Shown one piece after another: positions 26,968-35,665 of a stretch of DNA of 64,000 nucleotides (its first letter is position 1; every line of letters starts with the position of its first letter). The translations under genes and the position numbers were made by a program. The stretch comes from CALXOD01 sp964402715 (lineage in GTDB: Bacteria > Verrucomicrobiota > Lentisphaeria > Victivallales > Victivallaceae). Below the pieces are notes generated by a model, which was not told where the DNA came from, did no database searches, and saw only the letters and a program-made list of their open reading frames with translations. The stretch is from positions 1-64,000 of the forward strand of contig CAYODJ010000004.1 in NCBI GenBank assembly GCA_964402715.1, given 5' to 3'.

Positions 26968-28077
26968 TTAACGTTTATCCGCCACAAGAGCGACCGGATT
27001 GACCGTCTTGCCGGGAATCGCCTTGTGCAGTCCGCCGACGACCACCTTCTCGCCCACCGACAATCCGGAAAGCACCATCTGATGATCATAGGCCTGCTGA
27101 CCGACCTTCACCTCGCGCTTCTCGACGACGTTGTCCTTTCCGACGACATAGACGAAATAGGACTTTCCGTCGGACATCAGAGCCGCGACATTGACCGCGG
27201 GAAGCGGCTTCTTAAGCTTGTCGGAGAACTTCACGGTCACATATCCGCCGGGAATGAGCTCCATCTTGGGGTTCGCCGCCTTGAACTGAATCATCAGAGT
27301 GCCGGTGTTCGCATCCACCTGGTTGTCGATGAAATCGAGACTGACCTCGGTCTGGAATTTCCGCCCATCGGCGCGGAAGATCTCGATTTCAGACCGCGCG
27401 TCGCCGTCTTTCTCGAAGTGACGGAAATAGTCGGCCTCGCTCATCGAGAATTTGATTTTGATCGGATCATAGCGGACGATGGTGACCAGCGTCCCTTTCC
27501 CCGGCGTGATGTAATTGCCTTCGCTGTAGATGTTGGCGCCGACGCGGCCGTCGATCGGCGCGTAGATTCTCGTGTAGGAGAGATCGTTCTCCGCCAGAAT
27601 CAACGCGGCCTCCGCCTCCTCGATCTTCGCCTCGTAGTATTTCAGCGTGCGCAGCGAGCTGTCGTAATTGGTCTGCGCGGTCGCCTGCGTCTCAAGAAGC
27701 TTCTTGTAGCGGTCGAACTCCCTCTGCGCGAACGTGAACTCGGCCTTCATCTGGGACAGCACCGACTTGGAGGATCTCACGTTCGCCTTGTAAACCGTGT
27801 CCTCCAGCTTGAACAGCAGGTCGCCTTTCTTCACCATGCTGCCCTCCTTGTAAGGACGCTGCTCCAGGGTGCCGGAGATGCGCGCGACGATGTCGACCGT
27901 GTCCGCGGCGGCGACCGTGCCCACATAGGTCTGAGGCTCCGTGCTTTCGACGACTTTCACCTCCTCCACGCTGACGGTCGGCACCACAGCCGCCGGCGCC
28001 GCAGCCGGTGCCGCGGCCAGACGAAAAACCCCGCTCAACAAGCCCGTCGCAATCAAAATGGTAGTACTCCGCTTCAT
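26968..28077 (-). CDS. RND efflux periplasmic adaptor subunit (AcrA family)
   Basis: A 369-residue membrane-fusion protein joining the pump to an outer-membrane channel. The N-terminus is a signal peptide, then an Ala/Pro-rich stretch. The barrel-sandwich half-motif PQTYVGTVAAADTVDIVARISGTL and its partner IYAPIDGRVGANIYSEGNYI flank a helical hairpin, and a beta-barrel domain follows. There is no clear lipobox Cys, so it may be anchored by an uncleaved signal or be soluble. The start at 28077 has GGAG 8 nt upstream, and the in-frame start at 28131 is less likely. Confidence 0.93.
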   Translation of the reverse strand: MKRSTTILIATGLLSGVFRLAAAPAAAPAAVVPTVSVEEVKVVESTEPQTYVGTVAAADTVDIVARISGTLEQRPYKEGSMVKKGDLLFKLEDTVYKANVRSSKSVLSQMKAEFTFAQREFDRYKKLLETQATAQTNYDSSLRTLKYYEAKIEEAEAALILAENDLSYTRIYAPIDGRVGANIYSEGNYITPGKGTLVTIVRYDPIKIKFSMSEADYFRHFEKDGDARSEIEIFRADGRKFQTEVSLDFIDNQVDANTGTLMIQFKAANPKMELIPGGYVTVKFSDKLKKPLPAVNVAALMSDGKSYFVYVVGKDNVVEKREVKVGQQAYDHQMVLSGLSVGEKVVVGGLHKAIPGKTVNPVALVADKR

Positions 28078-28332
28078 CACACGCGCTCCGTAACATTTTA
28101 CTGTTGTTGATTGTTTCATTGAATCACACAAACATCAGAATCATGACGCTGAATTTTCAAAGTCTCCCGCCCGAACATGTGAAACGCACGCCCTCCGATC
28201 CGGCTCTCGCACCGGACGGACCGCGGCGGCTCATTCCGCACAAACAAAGGAAAACCGAAACCGCCATGCCGCATCCTCCTCGCGGCGCATGACGGGGGCA
28301 TCCGGGTCGCCGGCTCCGAAAAAAAGCGGCAT

Positions 28333-28361
28333 AATATAAGCCATGCTCCGGACGCTTTCAA
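28333..28361 (-). promoter_or_regulatory. candidate sigma-70 promoter for the RND operon
   Basis: On the minus strand TTGAAA (28356-28361), a 17-bp spacer and TATATT (28333-28338) form a near-consensus promoter. It would give a 5' leader of about 250 nt before the adaptor ATG, long enough to hold regulation not recognised here. The rest of the gap up to 28548 holds only a GC-rich inverted repeat, GCGCCGGC at 28468-28475 and its complement at 28492-28499, about 50 nt past the acetyltransferase stop. Confidence 0.55.
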
Positions 28362-28548
28362 TTGCTTTCCCGTCTTTTTTTTATTCGCCGTGACATGCGG
28401 TTCCGCCTGAAATCAAGCCGGACTGAAAGAAGGCAGGTGGGGACGGCGCGGGCGGCGCTGAACCCATGCGCCGGCAGCGGTGCGCACGTGCGCCGGCGCC
28501 CGGCGGACAAAGACGGAGCGGACGGGGGGATAGTCCGGCAGGCCGCAA

Positions 28549-29427
28549 TCAACCGAATTCGGGGCCGGCGATGGCATAGCACGACGCCGACGCCTTAACG
28601 CGGTCGCCGCCGCCGTTCAGGGACATCCTGAAAAAGGACTTCTGAACCACGAAACCCCGTCTCTCCAGCGCCGCGACGAACTGCCGCTGCGTCTCCGGAA
28701 CGTCGATCATCGGAAATTCGTTGGCGCAACGGCTCAGGGCGGTTTCCAGCAGACACAGCGCGCCGTCCAGATCCGGGGCGTACAGAGGCCCCAGCTGCCG
28801 GAACAGCCGTCCCGGGCGCGACAGCAGAAAAGCCTGAGCCTGCGGCAGACGGAACGATGTTCTGTCGCCGCGGCGAAGCAGCCAGCGCAGCAGTTCCGGA
28901 CGCCGCGCCCCGAACGACTCCGCGTCCGCCCGCACCAGCTCCGGCAGATCGTCGGCCGTCACAACGGAGACGCCCCGCGGACAGCGTCCGCCCCCGCGGC
29001 CGGTGAGCCGCACGGTACGACCCACCTCCTCGAACCCGAATTTCCGGTAGAGTCCGACACCCTCCGGCGCGGCGTCCAGCATGAACGGCAGTCCGTCGCG
29101 TCTGGTCAGCAGCTCCCGCAGCAGCCGTTCCACGACGCCGCCGCTCTTTACGCCCGGCTCGACGGTGACCATGTTCACCCACGCCACGTCATTCGCGTAG
29201 GGCAGCGCCGCCGCGGTGCCGATCACGCGATCCTGCAGGAACATTCCGAGCACGGTCTCGGGAGCATGCTCCAGCATGAAAATCCACTCGTCGTCCAGCT
29301 GATTCCAGTTCAGCGACGCAATCAATCTGCGGAGCTTCGGCAGATCCGCGGCGGACAGCTCCCTGACGATCGGCGTTTGGCCGCCGAAATCCGATGAATC
29401 ATCTGGCGTCTGCGCTACCTGTTCCAT
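28549..29427 (-). CDS. GNAT family N-acetyltransferase with second C-terminal domain
   Basis: A 292-residue protein. Residues 20-150 form a GNAT fold: ELSAADLPKLRRLIASLNW at the start, VNMVTVEPGVKSGGVVERLLREL as the acetyl-CoA binding motif A, and GVGLYRKFGFEEVGR as motif B. The remaining 140 residues resemble the YitH/HSE1-like second domain found in GNAT proteins with this layout. The start at 29427 has GGAG 6 nt upstream. Substrate unknown. It stands alone with its own promoter. Confidence 0.8.
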   Translation of the reverse strand: MEQVAQTPDDSSDFGGQTPIVRELSAADLPKLRRLIASLNWNQLDDEWIFMLEHAPETVLGMFLQDRVIGTAAALPYANDVAWVNMVTVEPGVKSGGVVERLLRELLTRRDGLPFMLDAAPEGVGLYRKFGFEEVGRTVRLTGRGGGRCPRGVSVVTADDLPELVRADAESFGARRPELLRWLLRRGDRTSFRLPQAQAFLLSRPGRLFRQLGPLYAPDLDGALCLLETALSRCANEFPMIDVPETQRQFVAALERRGFVVQKSFFRMSLNGGGDRVKASASCYAIAGPEFG

Positions 29428-29562
29428 GCATTTCTCCGTCTGGAAAACCGTTCGTATGTGATGAACCCGTTCAAAACCGCATGCCGGACGCCGGCCCCGC
29501 CGCATCTTCGGCTGGTCGCCTGAAGTCACGCGCCGGCCGGCAGGCGCATGAAACGTTCTTTA

Positions 29563-29592
29563 TAATTAAACTGAAAACGCGTGCGCTTTCAA
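29563..29592 (-). promoter_or_regulatory. candidate sigma-70 promoter for the GNAT gene
   Basis: On the minus strand TTGAAA (29587-29592), an 18-bp spacer and TAATTA (29563-29568) precede the ATG at 29427. It lies in an AT-rich island within the 435-bp gap between the two divergent genes. Confidence 0.4.
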
Positions 29593-29759
29593 GCTGAGAT
29601 CGGCCGCGTTCGTCGAAAAAACATCCGATTTCGCTCCGGCCGCGCTCATCCGGAGCCGGAACGACGGATCGACGCCGCGGCCGACGCGTGTTACGTCCGC
29701 ACGGCTTTCGAACGGCCTTGATTCGAACTACCGCCGACGGAACACCGGGCGCCCGACGC

Positions 29760-29788
29760 TTGACATCGAGGGAATGGCATGGTATCAT
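29760..29788 (+). promoter_or_regulatory. candidate sigma-70 promoter for the small secreted protein
   Basis: TTGACA (29760-29765), a 17-bp spacer and TATCAT (29783-29788) match consensus closely and lie 75 bp before the ATG at 29863. Confidence 0.6.
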
Positions 29789-29862
29789 CTGCACTGCGGA
29801 GCCGGGCCGCGTCGCACGTGCGCGGCCCGAAGCCGGAAACAAAAAAACTGAGGAGAGAAACG

Positions 29863-30288
29863 ATGAAGAGAATGTTCGCAGTCATCGCCGCGTTGACGCT
29901 GTTCGGCAGCATATACGCCGAGGAGACCGGCAGAGGCGCCGTGCCGCCGAGAGGCCGCCGCAAGTTCGCGCCGGAGGGACGGCGCGTGATTCCGTCGGCC
30001 AGGATGAAAGACATGCGTCTGAACAAGCTGAACGACGACGAGAAGAAACAGCTGGAAAAGGCGCATTATGCGCTGAAAGAGGCGGTCGAGAACTATCGCA
30101 AGGACAAAAGCGAGAAGAATCTGACTGCGGTGAAAGCCGCCGTGGACGCCCTGTATGACGTGCGCATCGCCGTAACCAGATCCTCCGAGACCCGGGAACT
30201 CGACGAACGGCTCAAGAAGATGGCCGACGAGAAGAAGACCGCCACGGAACTCATACTCAGGAAAGTGACGGCGACGGCGAACGACTAG
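29863..30288 (+). CDS. small exported helical protein of unknown function
   Basis: I do not recognise this 141-residue protein. It begins with a signal peptide (KRMFAVIAALTLFGSIYAEE), then a basic Gly/Pro/Arg stretch, then about 100 residues rich in Lys, Glu, Ala and Leu that should form a long helix or coiled coil. It is thus probably periplasmic or surface-exposed. GAGGAGA precedes the ATG. A near-consensus promoter lies upstream and a 13-bp hairpin follows the stop, so it is a single-gene unit. Strong expression signals suggest a real gene. Confidence 0.7.
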   Translation: MKRMFAVIAALTLFGSIYAEETGRGAVPPRGRRKFAPEGRRVIPSARMKDMRLNKLNDDEKKQLEKAHYALKEAVENYRKDKSEKNLTAVKAAVDALYDVRIAVTRSSETRELDERLKKMADEKKTATELILRKVTATAND

Positions 30289-30298
30289 AGCCGTCCGC

Positions 30299-30333
30299 AT
30301 CCCGCCTGCGGCGCGGGGGTCCGCAGGCGGGAT
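30299..30333 (+). terminator. hairpin after the small secreted protein gene
   Basis: A perfect 13-bp stem (30299-30311 with 30321-30333) and a 9-nt loop lie 10 nt after the stop codon. There is no T run, so it may be a weak or factor-dependent terminator or a 3' stabiliser. Confidence 0.45.
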
Positions 30334-30394
30334 CTGCCCGTTCCTCCGGTGATTCCGGCGCGCCGTCCGCCGGCGACGCGGGCGGACGATGAGT

Positions 30395-30423
30395 TTGTGA
30401 TTCTCCCGTTCGGAATATATATT
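30395..30423 (+). promoter_or_regulatory. candidate sigma-70 promoter for the homocysteine methyltransferase/MTHFR gene
   Basis: TTGTGA (30395-30400), a 17-bp spacer and TATATT (30418-30423) lie about 55 bp before the ATG at 30477. No SAM riboswitch or other leader fold is recognised in the short leader. Confidence 0.5.
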
Positions 30424-30476
30424 ACCGCCGCATCGCGGCGTCCGGCGCCGCACGCGCCTACAGGAGGAGAGATGGA

Positions 30477-32315
30477 ATGACACGGGAGGATTTGACTGCG
30501 CTTCTGCGGCGTCAGATATTGATTTTCGACGGCGGCATCGGTACGGAAATCTACCGCAAGAACTATTTCATAAACACTTCGTACGAACAGCTTTCGCTCA
30601 CCGCCCCTGCGGTCGTCTCCGAAATACACCGCGAGTACGCCGAGGCCGGAGCTGAGGTTCTGACCACGAACACGTTCAACGCGAACCGCCGGAAGCTGGC
30701 GCAGTTCGGACTGGAAAACCAGGTCGAGGCCATCAATGCCGCGGGAGTCCGGCTGGCCAGGGACGCCGGCGGCGCGGATGTTCTGATCGCCGGCGCCGTC
30801 GGCCCGGTCGGCGTCGGCGATTTCACGCCGGAATCCCTGCGCGAAGCGGTCGAGGTCCTCGTCGAACAGGGGGAGGCCCTGCTGAAATCCGGAGCCGATT
30901 TTCTGATTTTCGAATCGCTCAGCTCAGACTTCGACGCCCGGGCCGCCGCCGCCGCCGCGCGCGAACTGGATCGGGTCGCGGGCGGCTACGCGTACATCCC
31001 CAGTTTCGCGACCGACGCGGACGCGAAAACCTCCGACGGAGCCCCGTTCGGGGAGCTGTCCGCGCATTTTCGGACGGTTCCGCGTCCGGCGGCATGGGGG
31101 CTGAACTGCGGCAACGGACCGGAGAGCACGCTCTCCGCGACAAGCAAGATCGCTCACGGTCTGGATCTGCCGCTGGTGGTTCAGCCGAACGCCGGCCTGC
31201 CGCGGAAAGTCGACAACCGGACGATTTACCTGACAAGCCCGGAATACTTCAGCACCTACACCATGCGCTACCTGCAGCTGGGCGCGCGCGGCGTCGGCGG
31301 CTGCTGCGGCATCACCCCGGGACACATCAAGGACATGGCGCGTTCGGTGAAGCCGATGAGCCGCGCCTCGCAGCACCGGCATATCATGGATGATCCGCCG
31401 CCGTCAGTCAGGCTTCAGGAGCCGCTGGCTCTGCCGGAACGCTCGAAACTCGGGGCGAAACTCGCCGGCGGCGAATGGATCCGCACCGTGGAAATCACGC
31501 CGCCGTGCGGATTTGACCTCACGGACACCGTGGCGAAGGCGGCCCTGTGCCGCGACGCGGGAATCGACGCGGTCAATCTTCCGGACGGCCCCCGCGCCAG
31601 CGCCAGGATTTCGCCGCTGATCGCCGCCGTCGAAATCCAGGAGAAAGCGGGGATCGAGACCGTTCTGCACCTGTGCTGCCGCGACCGCAGCCTGATCGCT
31701 CTTCAGGCCGAGCTTCTGGGCTGCGCGTGCAAGCGGATCCGCAACATTCTGTGCATAACGGGTGATCCTCCGAAGCTCGGCGACTACCCTTTCAGCTCCG
31801 GCGTGTTCGACGTCGACTCCATCGGCATGACGCGGCTCGCGTCACGCATGAACCGCGGGGCGGATCTGGGCGGCAAGGAGATAGGGAGAACGTCTTTCGT
31901 CATCGCCGTCGGCGCCGACCCGAACGCGATCGATTCGGAGCGCGAGTACCGGCGCACCTGCGAAAAGGTGGAGGCCGGGGCGGATCTGATCATCACCCAG
32001 CCGGTGTTCGCGATCAGACCGCTCCTGGAGTTCATCGATCGGATCGAGCATCTTCATGTGCCGCTGATCGCCGGCATCTGGCCTCTGGCGAGCTACCGCA
32101 ACGCGGAATTCATGCGCAACGAGGTGCCCGGAGTGACGGTGCCCGACGAGATCATGCTGCGGATGGCCCGCGCCACCGGACGGGAGGAGCAGCGCGCGCT
32201 GGGGGTCGCCATCGCCAAGGAGTCCATCGCCGCCATCCGCGGCCGCGTCCAGGGAGTGCAGGTCAGCGCACCGTTCGGCAACGTGCGCACCGCCCTCGCG
32301 GTGCATTCGCTGTAG
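30477..32315 (+). CDS. fused homocysteine S-methyltransferase / methylenetetrahydrofolate reductase
   Basis: A 612-residue two-domain protein like Bacillus YitJ. Residues 1-295 form a zinc-dependent homocysteine methyltransferase: FDGGIGTEI near residue 15, TTNTFNANR near 61, and zinc ligands from GLNCGNGPES near residue 208 and GGCCGITPGHI near residue 276. Residues 315-610 form a flavin-dependent MTHFR barrel: VEITPPCGFD, then LCCRDRSLIALQAELLG and ILCITGDPPKLGDYP. Together they would make methyl-THF and methionine. There is no cobalamin domain. AGGAGGAGA precedes the ATG. It is a single-gene unit. Confidence 0.92.
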   Translation: MTREDLTALLRRQILIFDGGIGTEIYRKNYFINTSYEQLSLTAPAVVSEIHREYAEAGAEVLTTNTFNANRRKLAQFGLENQVEAINAAGVRLARDAGGADVLIAGAVGPVGVGDFTPESLREAVEVLVEQGEALLKSGADFLIFESLSSDFDARAAAAAARELDRVAGGYAYIPSFATDADAKTSDGAPFGELSAHFRTVPRPAAWGLNCGNGPESTLSATSKIAHGLDLPLVVQPNAGLPRKVDNRTIYLTSPEYFSTYTMRYLQLGARGVGGCCGITPGHIKDMARSVKPMSRASQHRHIMDDPPPSVRLQEPLALPERSKLGAKLAGGEWIRTVEITPPCGFDLTDTVAKAALCRDAGIDAVNLPDGPRASARISPLIAAVEIQEKAGIETVLHLCCRDRSLIALQAELLGCACKRIRNILCITGDPPKLGDYPFSSGVFDVDSIGMTRLASRMNRGADLGGKEIGRTSFVIAVGADPNAIDSEREYRRTCEKVEAGADLIITQPVFAIRPLLEFIDRIEHLHVPLIAGIWPLASYRNAEFMRNEVPGVTVPDEIMLRMARATGREEQRALGVAIAKESIAAIRGRVQGVQVSAPFGNVRTALAVHSL

Positions 32316-32378
32316 AAGAAGATCCTCCTTCTCCGGCTCCGCTCCCGCGCCCATGAGGCCGGACATGCCGTCCGCAGC

Positions 32379-32407
32379 TTGAAAAAGCACCCCCCGGATG
32401 CTACATT
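32379..32407 (+). promoter_or_regulatory. candidate sigma-70 promoter for the kinase-like gene
   Basis: TTGAAA (32379-32384), a 17-bp spacer and TACATT (32402-32407) lie about 155 bp before the ATG at 32563. Confidence 0.5.
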
Positions 32408-32562
32408 ACGCATCGTACGCCGGGCGTTCCCAGCGAAGCGAAAGGCGGACTCTGAAGGCAATCCGACGCGGATCCGGTTCCGCCGGTTCAACCCCGTCGG
32501 CTGATCTCCGCCGGACGACGGCGGATCGTCCGCGCCCGACCCGGCGGTGAGACGTCAGTTTT

Positions 32563-34149
32563 ATGGAAAAGAGATCGTCACTCTTCAACGTCACGGAAGA
32601 CCGCGTGCGTTTTCTCGTCACGGCGCTGCTGCTGACGCTCCTGCTGGCGGCCTGCGTCGCTCTGCTGGTCCTGTGGAGATTCTATCCGGAACATCCGCTT
32701 CTGCCGGCATCGGCCGCAGTGCTCGGGGTGTGGTTCGCGGAGGGGTGCGCGGCACTCTGCGTTCATCTCTACCGCCGGATGTTCCTCCCCCTGGAGCGGC
32801 TGGAAAAGTTCGCCGACCGGCTGGCGTGCGGCGAGACGCCCGAGCCTCCGCAGGACTACAGTCAGCGTCGCGGCGTCGCGGCTAATCTCTCGCGTTCATT
32901 GCATCTGATCAGGGATCGTCTGCGGGACGCGGACGCGGTTCTGCGCCGCTCCTCCCGCCACGGCGGACAGTCATGCACGGGGGAATGCGACGGAGATCTC
33001 TGCGGCCGGATCCTCACCAGCATGCTGCCGGACATCCGGACGCCGCTGAACAATCTCGCCGGATACTGCCACCTGCTGAGAACGCGGCCGGATTCTCCGG
33101 AGCGCGGCGCGTGGCTGGACGCCATCGCGCGGAACCGGCATGCGATGGAGCAGTTCCTGGAACGTCTGCTGGACGTCGGCTCTCTGGGAATGCCGGTCGA
33201 TCGGAACCGCGTCCAGGCCGCGTTCGACCTGACTTCCCTGATCCGCAGACTTACGGACTATAACGCGCAATATCTGCTGGAACGGGGAGTCGCGCTGATA
33301 AAACGCTTCTCCTCGGGCGCGCCGGAAAAAATCATGTGCGACCGCGACGTGCTGTTCCAGCTCCTTAGCATCATGATACGGGTGACTGCCAACGCCGCGG
33401 CGCCTGGAAATTCCGTGGAGATCTCCTGCGGCGGCCGTCAGCACGGCGGCGTGATGTTCGGAATCGCGGAAACCGGTCCGGTTCCGCATGAAAATCCGTC
33501 GGCCGGACGGTTCGACGAATATCGGCGGAACCGGCGGATCGAATCTCAGCCGGACAGGACGGTTCTCGGCCTGCTGTTCGTCGAAGACAAGGCCGCCGCC
33601 GTGAACGGGCGTCTGGAGGTGCATGACGGAGAAGCCCCGGAACTGCGGCTGATACTGGAGAACGCGGCGGCGCCGCGGCGCGGTGCGTCTGAAACCGGAG
33701 CGTCGATGTTCGTCGACGCGCCGCCGCACCGGCCGGAACGGCGTCGCGGCTCCGAGCCGCACGGCGCCCGCAGCGTGCTCGTTCTGGACGACGGCGGCGA
33801 TTTCGCCGACGTCCTGCGCACGTCGCTGCCCGGTGTGAACGTCGACAGGATGATGCCTCCGGGCCGTCTGAAGGAGTATCCGCGTCCCGAAGCGTATGAC
33901 GCCGTCGTCGTCTCGCTGGAGACATCCAACGTCCATGTCCGGACGCAGGAACTGAAGGATTTTCTCGCAGCCGCCTCCGCCTCGCGGACCGCCGTGTTCA
34001 TTCTCGTGAATGACAATCCGGACCGGTACCGGCAGCATCTGTCCGCCTTTCCCGACATACAGGTGATCCGGCGGCCTGTCGATTTTGCGGAACTGCTGCG
34101 GAACATAGGAAACATCGCCGGCGCATCCCGCCCGGACGCGACATCATGA
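32563..34149 (+). CDS. degenerate hybrid-histidine-kinase-like membrane protein
   Basis: The 528-residue protein has the layout of a membrane sensor kinase with a receiver. Two membrane helices (about 16-38 and 48-68) are followed by a HAMP-like/coiled region, a HisKA-like helix pair (about 145-205), an ATPase-like domain (about 220-368) and a receiver-like domain (403-520). The key residues are gone. The H-box, normally SMSHEIRTPLN, reads SMLPDIRTPLN, with Pro156 in place of His. The N-box lacks its Asn/Lys pattern. DxGxG reads ETGPVP. In the receiver the acidic pair survives (D409, D410), but the phospho-site is Ser451 and the Lys is Arg. The frame is open and the hydrophobic core kept, so I infer a retained non-phosphorylating role. 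Confidence 0.75.
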   Translation: MEKRSSLFNVTEDRVRFLVTALLLTLLLAACVALLVLWRFYPEHPLLPASAAVLGVWFAEGCAALCVHLYRRMFLPLERLEKFADRLACGETPEPPQDYSQRRGVAANLSRSLHLIRDRLRDADAVLRRSSRHGGQSCTGECDGDLCGRILTSMLPDIRTPLNNLAGYCHLLRTRPDSPERGAWLDAIARNRHAMEQFLERLLDVGSLGMPVDRNRVQAAFDLTSLIRRLTDYNAQYLLERGVALIKRFSSGAPEKIMCDRDVLFQLLSIMIRVTANAAAPGNSVEISCGGRQHGGVMFGIAETGPVPHENPSAGRFDEYRRNRRIESQPDRTVLGLLFVEDKAAAVNGRLEVHDGEAPELRLILENAAAPRRGASETGASMFVDAPPHRPERRRGSEPHGARSVLVLDDGGDFADVLRTSLPGVNVDRMMPPGRLKEYPRPEAYDAVVVSLETSNVHVRTQELKDFLAAASASRTAVFILVNDNPDRYRQHLSAFPDIQVIRRPVDFAELLRNIGNIAGASRPDATS

Positions 34150-34266
34150 CAACCGATATCCGCCAGCGCCGTCACTCTTCTTTCAACGGATCCGGACGGA
34201 ACGCCGGGGTGCGCGCGCCCGATCGGCCGTGCTCCGGGCCGGCCGGAACGCCGCCTTTTTCGTGAA

Positions 34267-34959
34267 ATGCACAGAATCCGCAACAAAAACGTCGACGCGG
34301 CCGCCCTGTTCCGGCGGCGATGCGTTCTGATGAGCGCGCTTATGCTGATCTGGCTGGTCGCGGCTCTCTGGATGAATTTCATTCTGTCCGTCCCCATGAG
34401 AGAGAAATATCTGGAACTGGGACGGAAACTGGCGCTGCACCGAGCCGAATACTATGCGCCGCGCGCCAGGCTGCTGGATCGGAACGGGGTGCCGCTGGCA
34501 TGGTCGGAGCGCTATTTCGATCTGTACTGCCTCGTCGGCAGAGAGGAACTCACCGCGGATCTCCTGAACAAGCTGGAGCGGCTTCTCGGTCCGGTTCCCG
34601 CGCCTCCCGCCGGCAGGAGGACGCCGTGGAAGCAGAATCTCACCGTGCCCCAGATACTGGCGATAGAAAAGTGGGACGCGCAGTACGGCGTGCTGGAAAT
34701 CCGCCCCCGTCTCGAGCGTATCCGCGTCAGCCTGTCGCAGGAGCTGCGGGAGGCGCTGGGGGAAGTCGAGATCAGAAACGGCCGTCAGGTCGGAGTCTCG
34801 GGCGCCGAAAGGAGCTTCGACGAGACTCTGGCCGGCACGCCCGGCAGCTACGAGGTCATGCTGGATCGGCACCGCAACTGGATACCGGGCACATGGAAAG
34901 AGACGCGAGCGCCTCATCCCGGCAACGACGTCAGGCTGCCGTTCTACGCCGTCAAATAG
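34267..34959 (+). CDS. class B penicillin-binding protein stump: membrane anchor and dimerisation domain only
   Basis: A 230-residue protein with one N-terminal membrane helix (about 18-42), then a region like the pedestal of FtsI/PBP2. Matching features are APRARLLDRNGVPLAWSERYFDLY near residue 63, a central helical region, and GAERSFDETLAGTPGSYEV near residue 179, equivalent to the G-LE-xYDxxLxGxxG motif. It ends at GNDVRLPFYAVK, where full PBPs run on into the transpeptidase domain. No SxxK, SxN or KTG motif is present, and no remnant follows in other frames before the convergent gene at 35000. It lies 117 bp after the kinase-like gene. Confidence 0.7.
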   Translation: MHRIRNKNVDAAALFRRRCVLMSALMLIWLVAALWMNFILSVPMREKYLELGRKLALHRAEYYAPRARLLDRNGVPLAWSERYFDLYCLVGREELTADLLNKLERLLGPVPAPPAGRRTPWKQNLTVPQILAIEKWDAQYGVLEIRPRLERIRVSLSQELREALGEVEIRNGRQVGVSGAERSFDETLAGTPGSYEVMLDRHRNWIPGTWKETRAPHPGNDVRLPFYAVK

Positions 34960-34999
34960 TTCCGGACCGGCGGCCGGCCGACGCAGCGGCGACGAACGT

Positions 35000-35665
35000 T
35001 CAGGCGCGGCCGAAATCGACGACGGGCCATCCGCGTTCCTCCGCCTCCCGCCTGAGACGCGCGTCGGGATTGACCGCCACGGGACTGCCGGCACGTTCAA
35101 GCAGATTCAGATCGTTGACGCTGTCGCCGTAGTAGGCCAGATCCTCCAGCGTACCGCCGCGGCTTCGCACGAACTCCTCCGCCGGCGCGATTTTTCCGGC
35201 TCCGGCGGCGTAAGCTCCGGCAATTCCGCCGGTATAGCGGTCGCCGGCAAGCTCCAATGTGGTTCCCAGAACCTCCGGTATTCCGAAGAAATCCGCCACC
35301 GGCCGCGCCAGCACGTCGTTGGTGGAGGTGAGAATCGCGACCGGAGCGCCGAGCGCCAGCAGAGACGCTATCATTTCTTTCGCGGCGGGATACACGCGCG
35401 GACGGATGAACCGCTCGAAATGCTCCACGGCGCGGCGTTCCATCTCCTGCCTCGTCCTGCCGGCGAACTCGCGCAGCTGAAATTTCATGAACTCGTCCGA
35501 ATCGAGCGTTCCGGACTGATACTGACGGTAGAACGCGTCGGCGGCGTCGAGCGCGTCCGCAGGGGCGGCGCCGACGGAGACGGCATATCTCTTCCACGAC
35601 ACGTCGCAGTCCGCGTCTATCAGCGTGCCGTCCATGTCGAAGATGTAGAACGCAGGCCGGTTCAT
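35000..35665 (-). CDS. HAD family hydrolase, subfamily IB (SerB-like)
   Basis: A 221-residue phosphatase of the HAD superfamily. Motif I is FDMDGTLID near residue 8 with the nucleophilic Asp, motif II is ILTSTNDVL near residue 113, motif III includes the Lys in GKIAPAEEF, and motif IV is YYGDSVNDLNLLE near residue 183. A four-helix cap follows motif I, as in the SerB/HAD-IB group. Natural substrate unclear. The start overlaps the stop of the phosphohexomutase gene by 4 bp, placing it third in that cluster, so a sugar-phosphate substrate is possible. Confidence 0.85.
   Translation of the reverse strand: MNRPAFYIFDMDGTLIDADCDVSWKRYAVSVGAAPADALDAADAFYRQYQSGTLDSDEFMKFQLREFAGRTRQEMERRAVEHFERFIRPRVYPAAKEMIASLLALGAPVAILTSTNDVLARPVADFFGIPEVLGTTLELAGDRYTGGIAGAYAAGAGKIAPAEEFVRSRGGTLEDLAYYGDSVNDLNLLERAGSPVAVNPDARLRREAEERGWPVVDFGRA

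Noticed and set aside
28440..28548. Structured GC-rich stretch as a possible small RNA (SRP RNA or similar)
   Set aside because: The inverted repeat is plain GC complementarity and the conserved SRP RNA loop sequences are absent.
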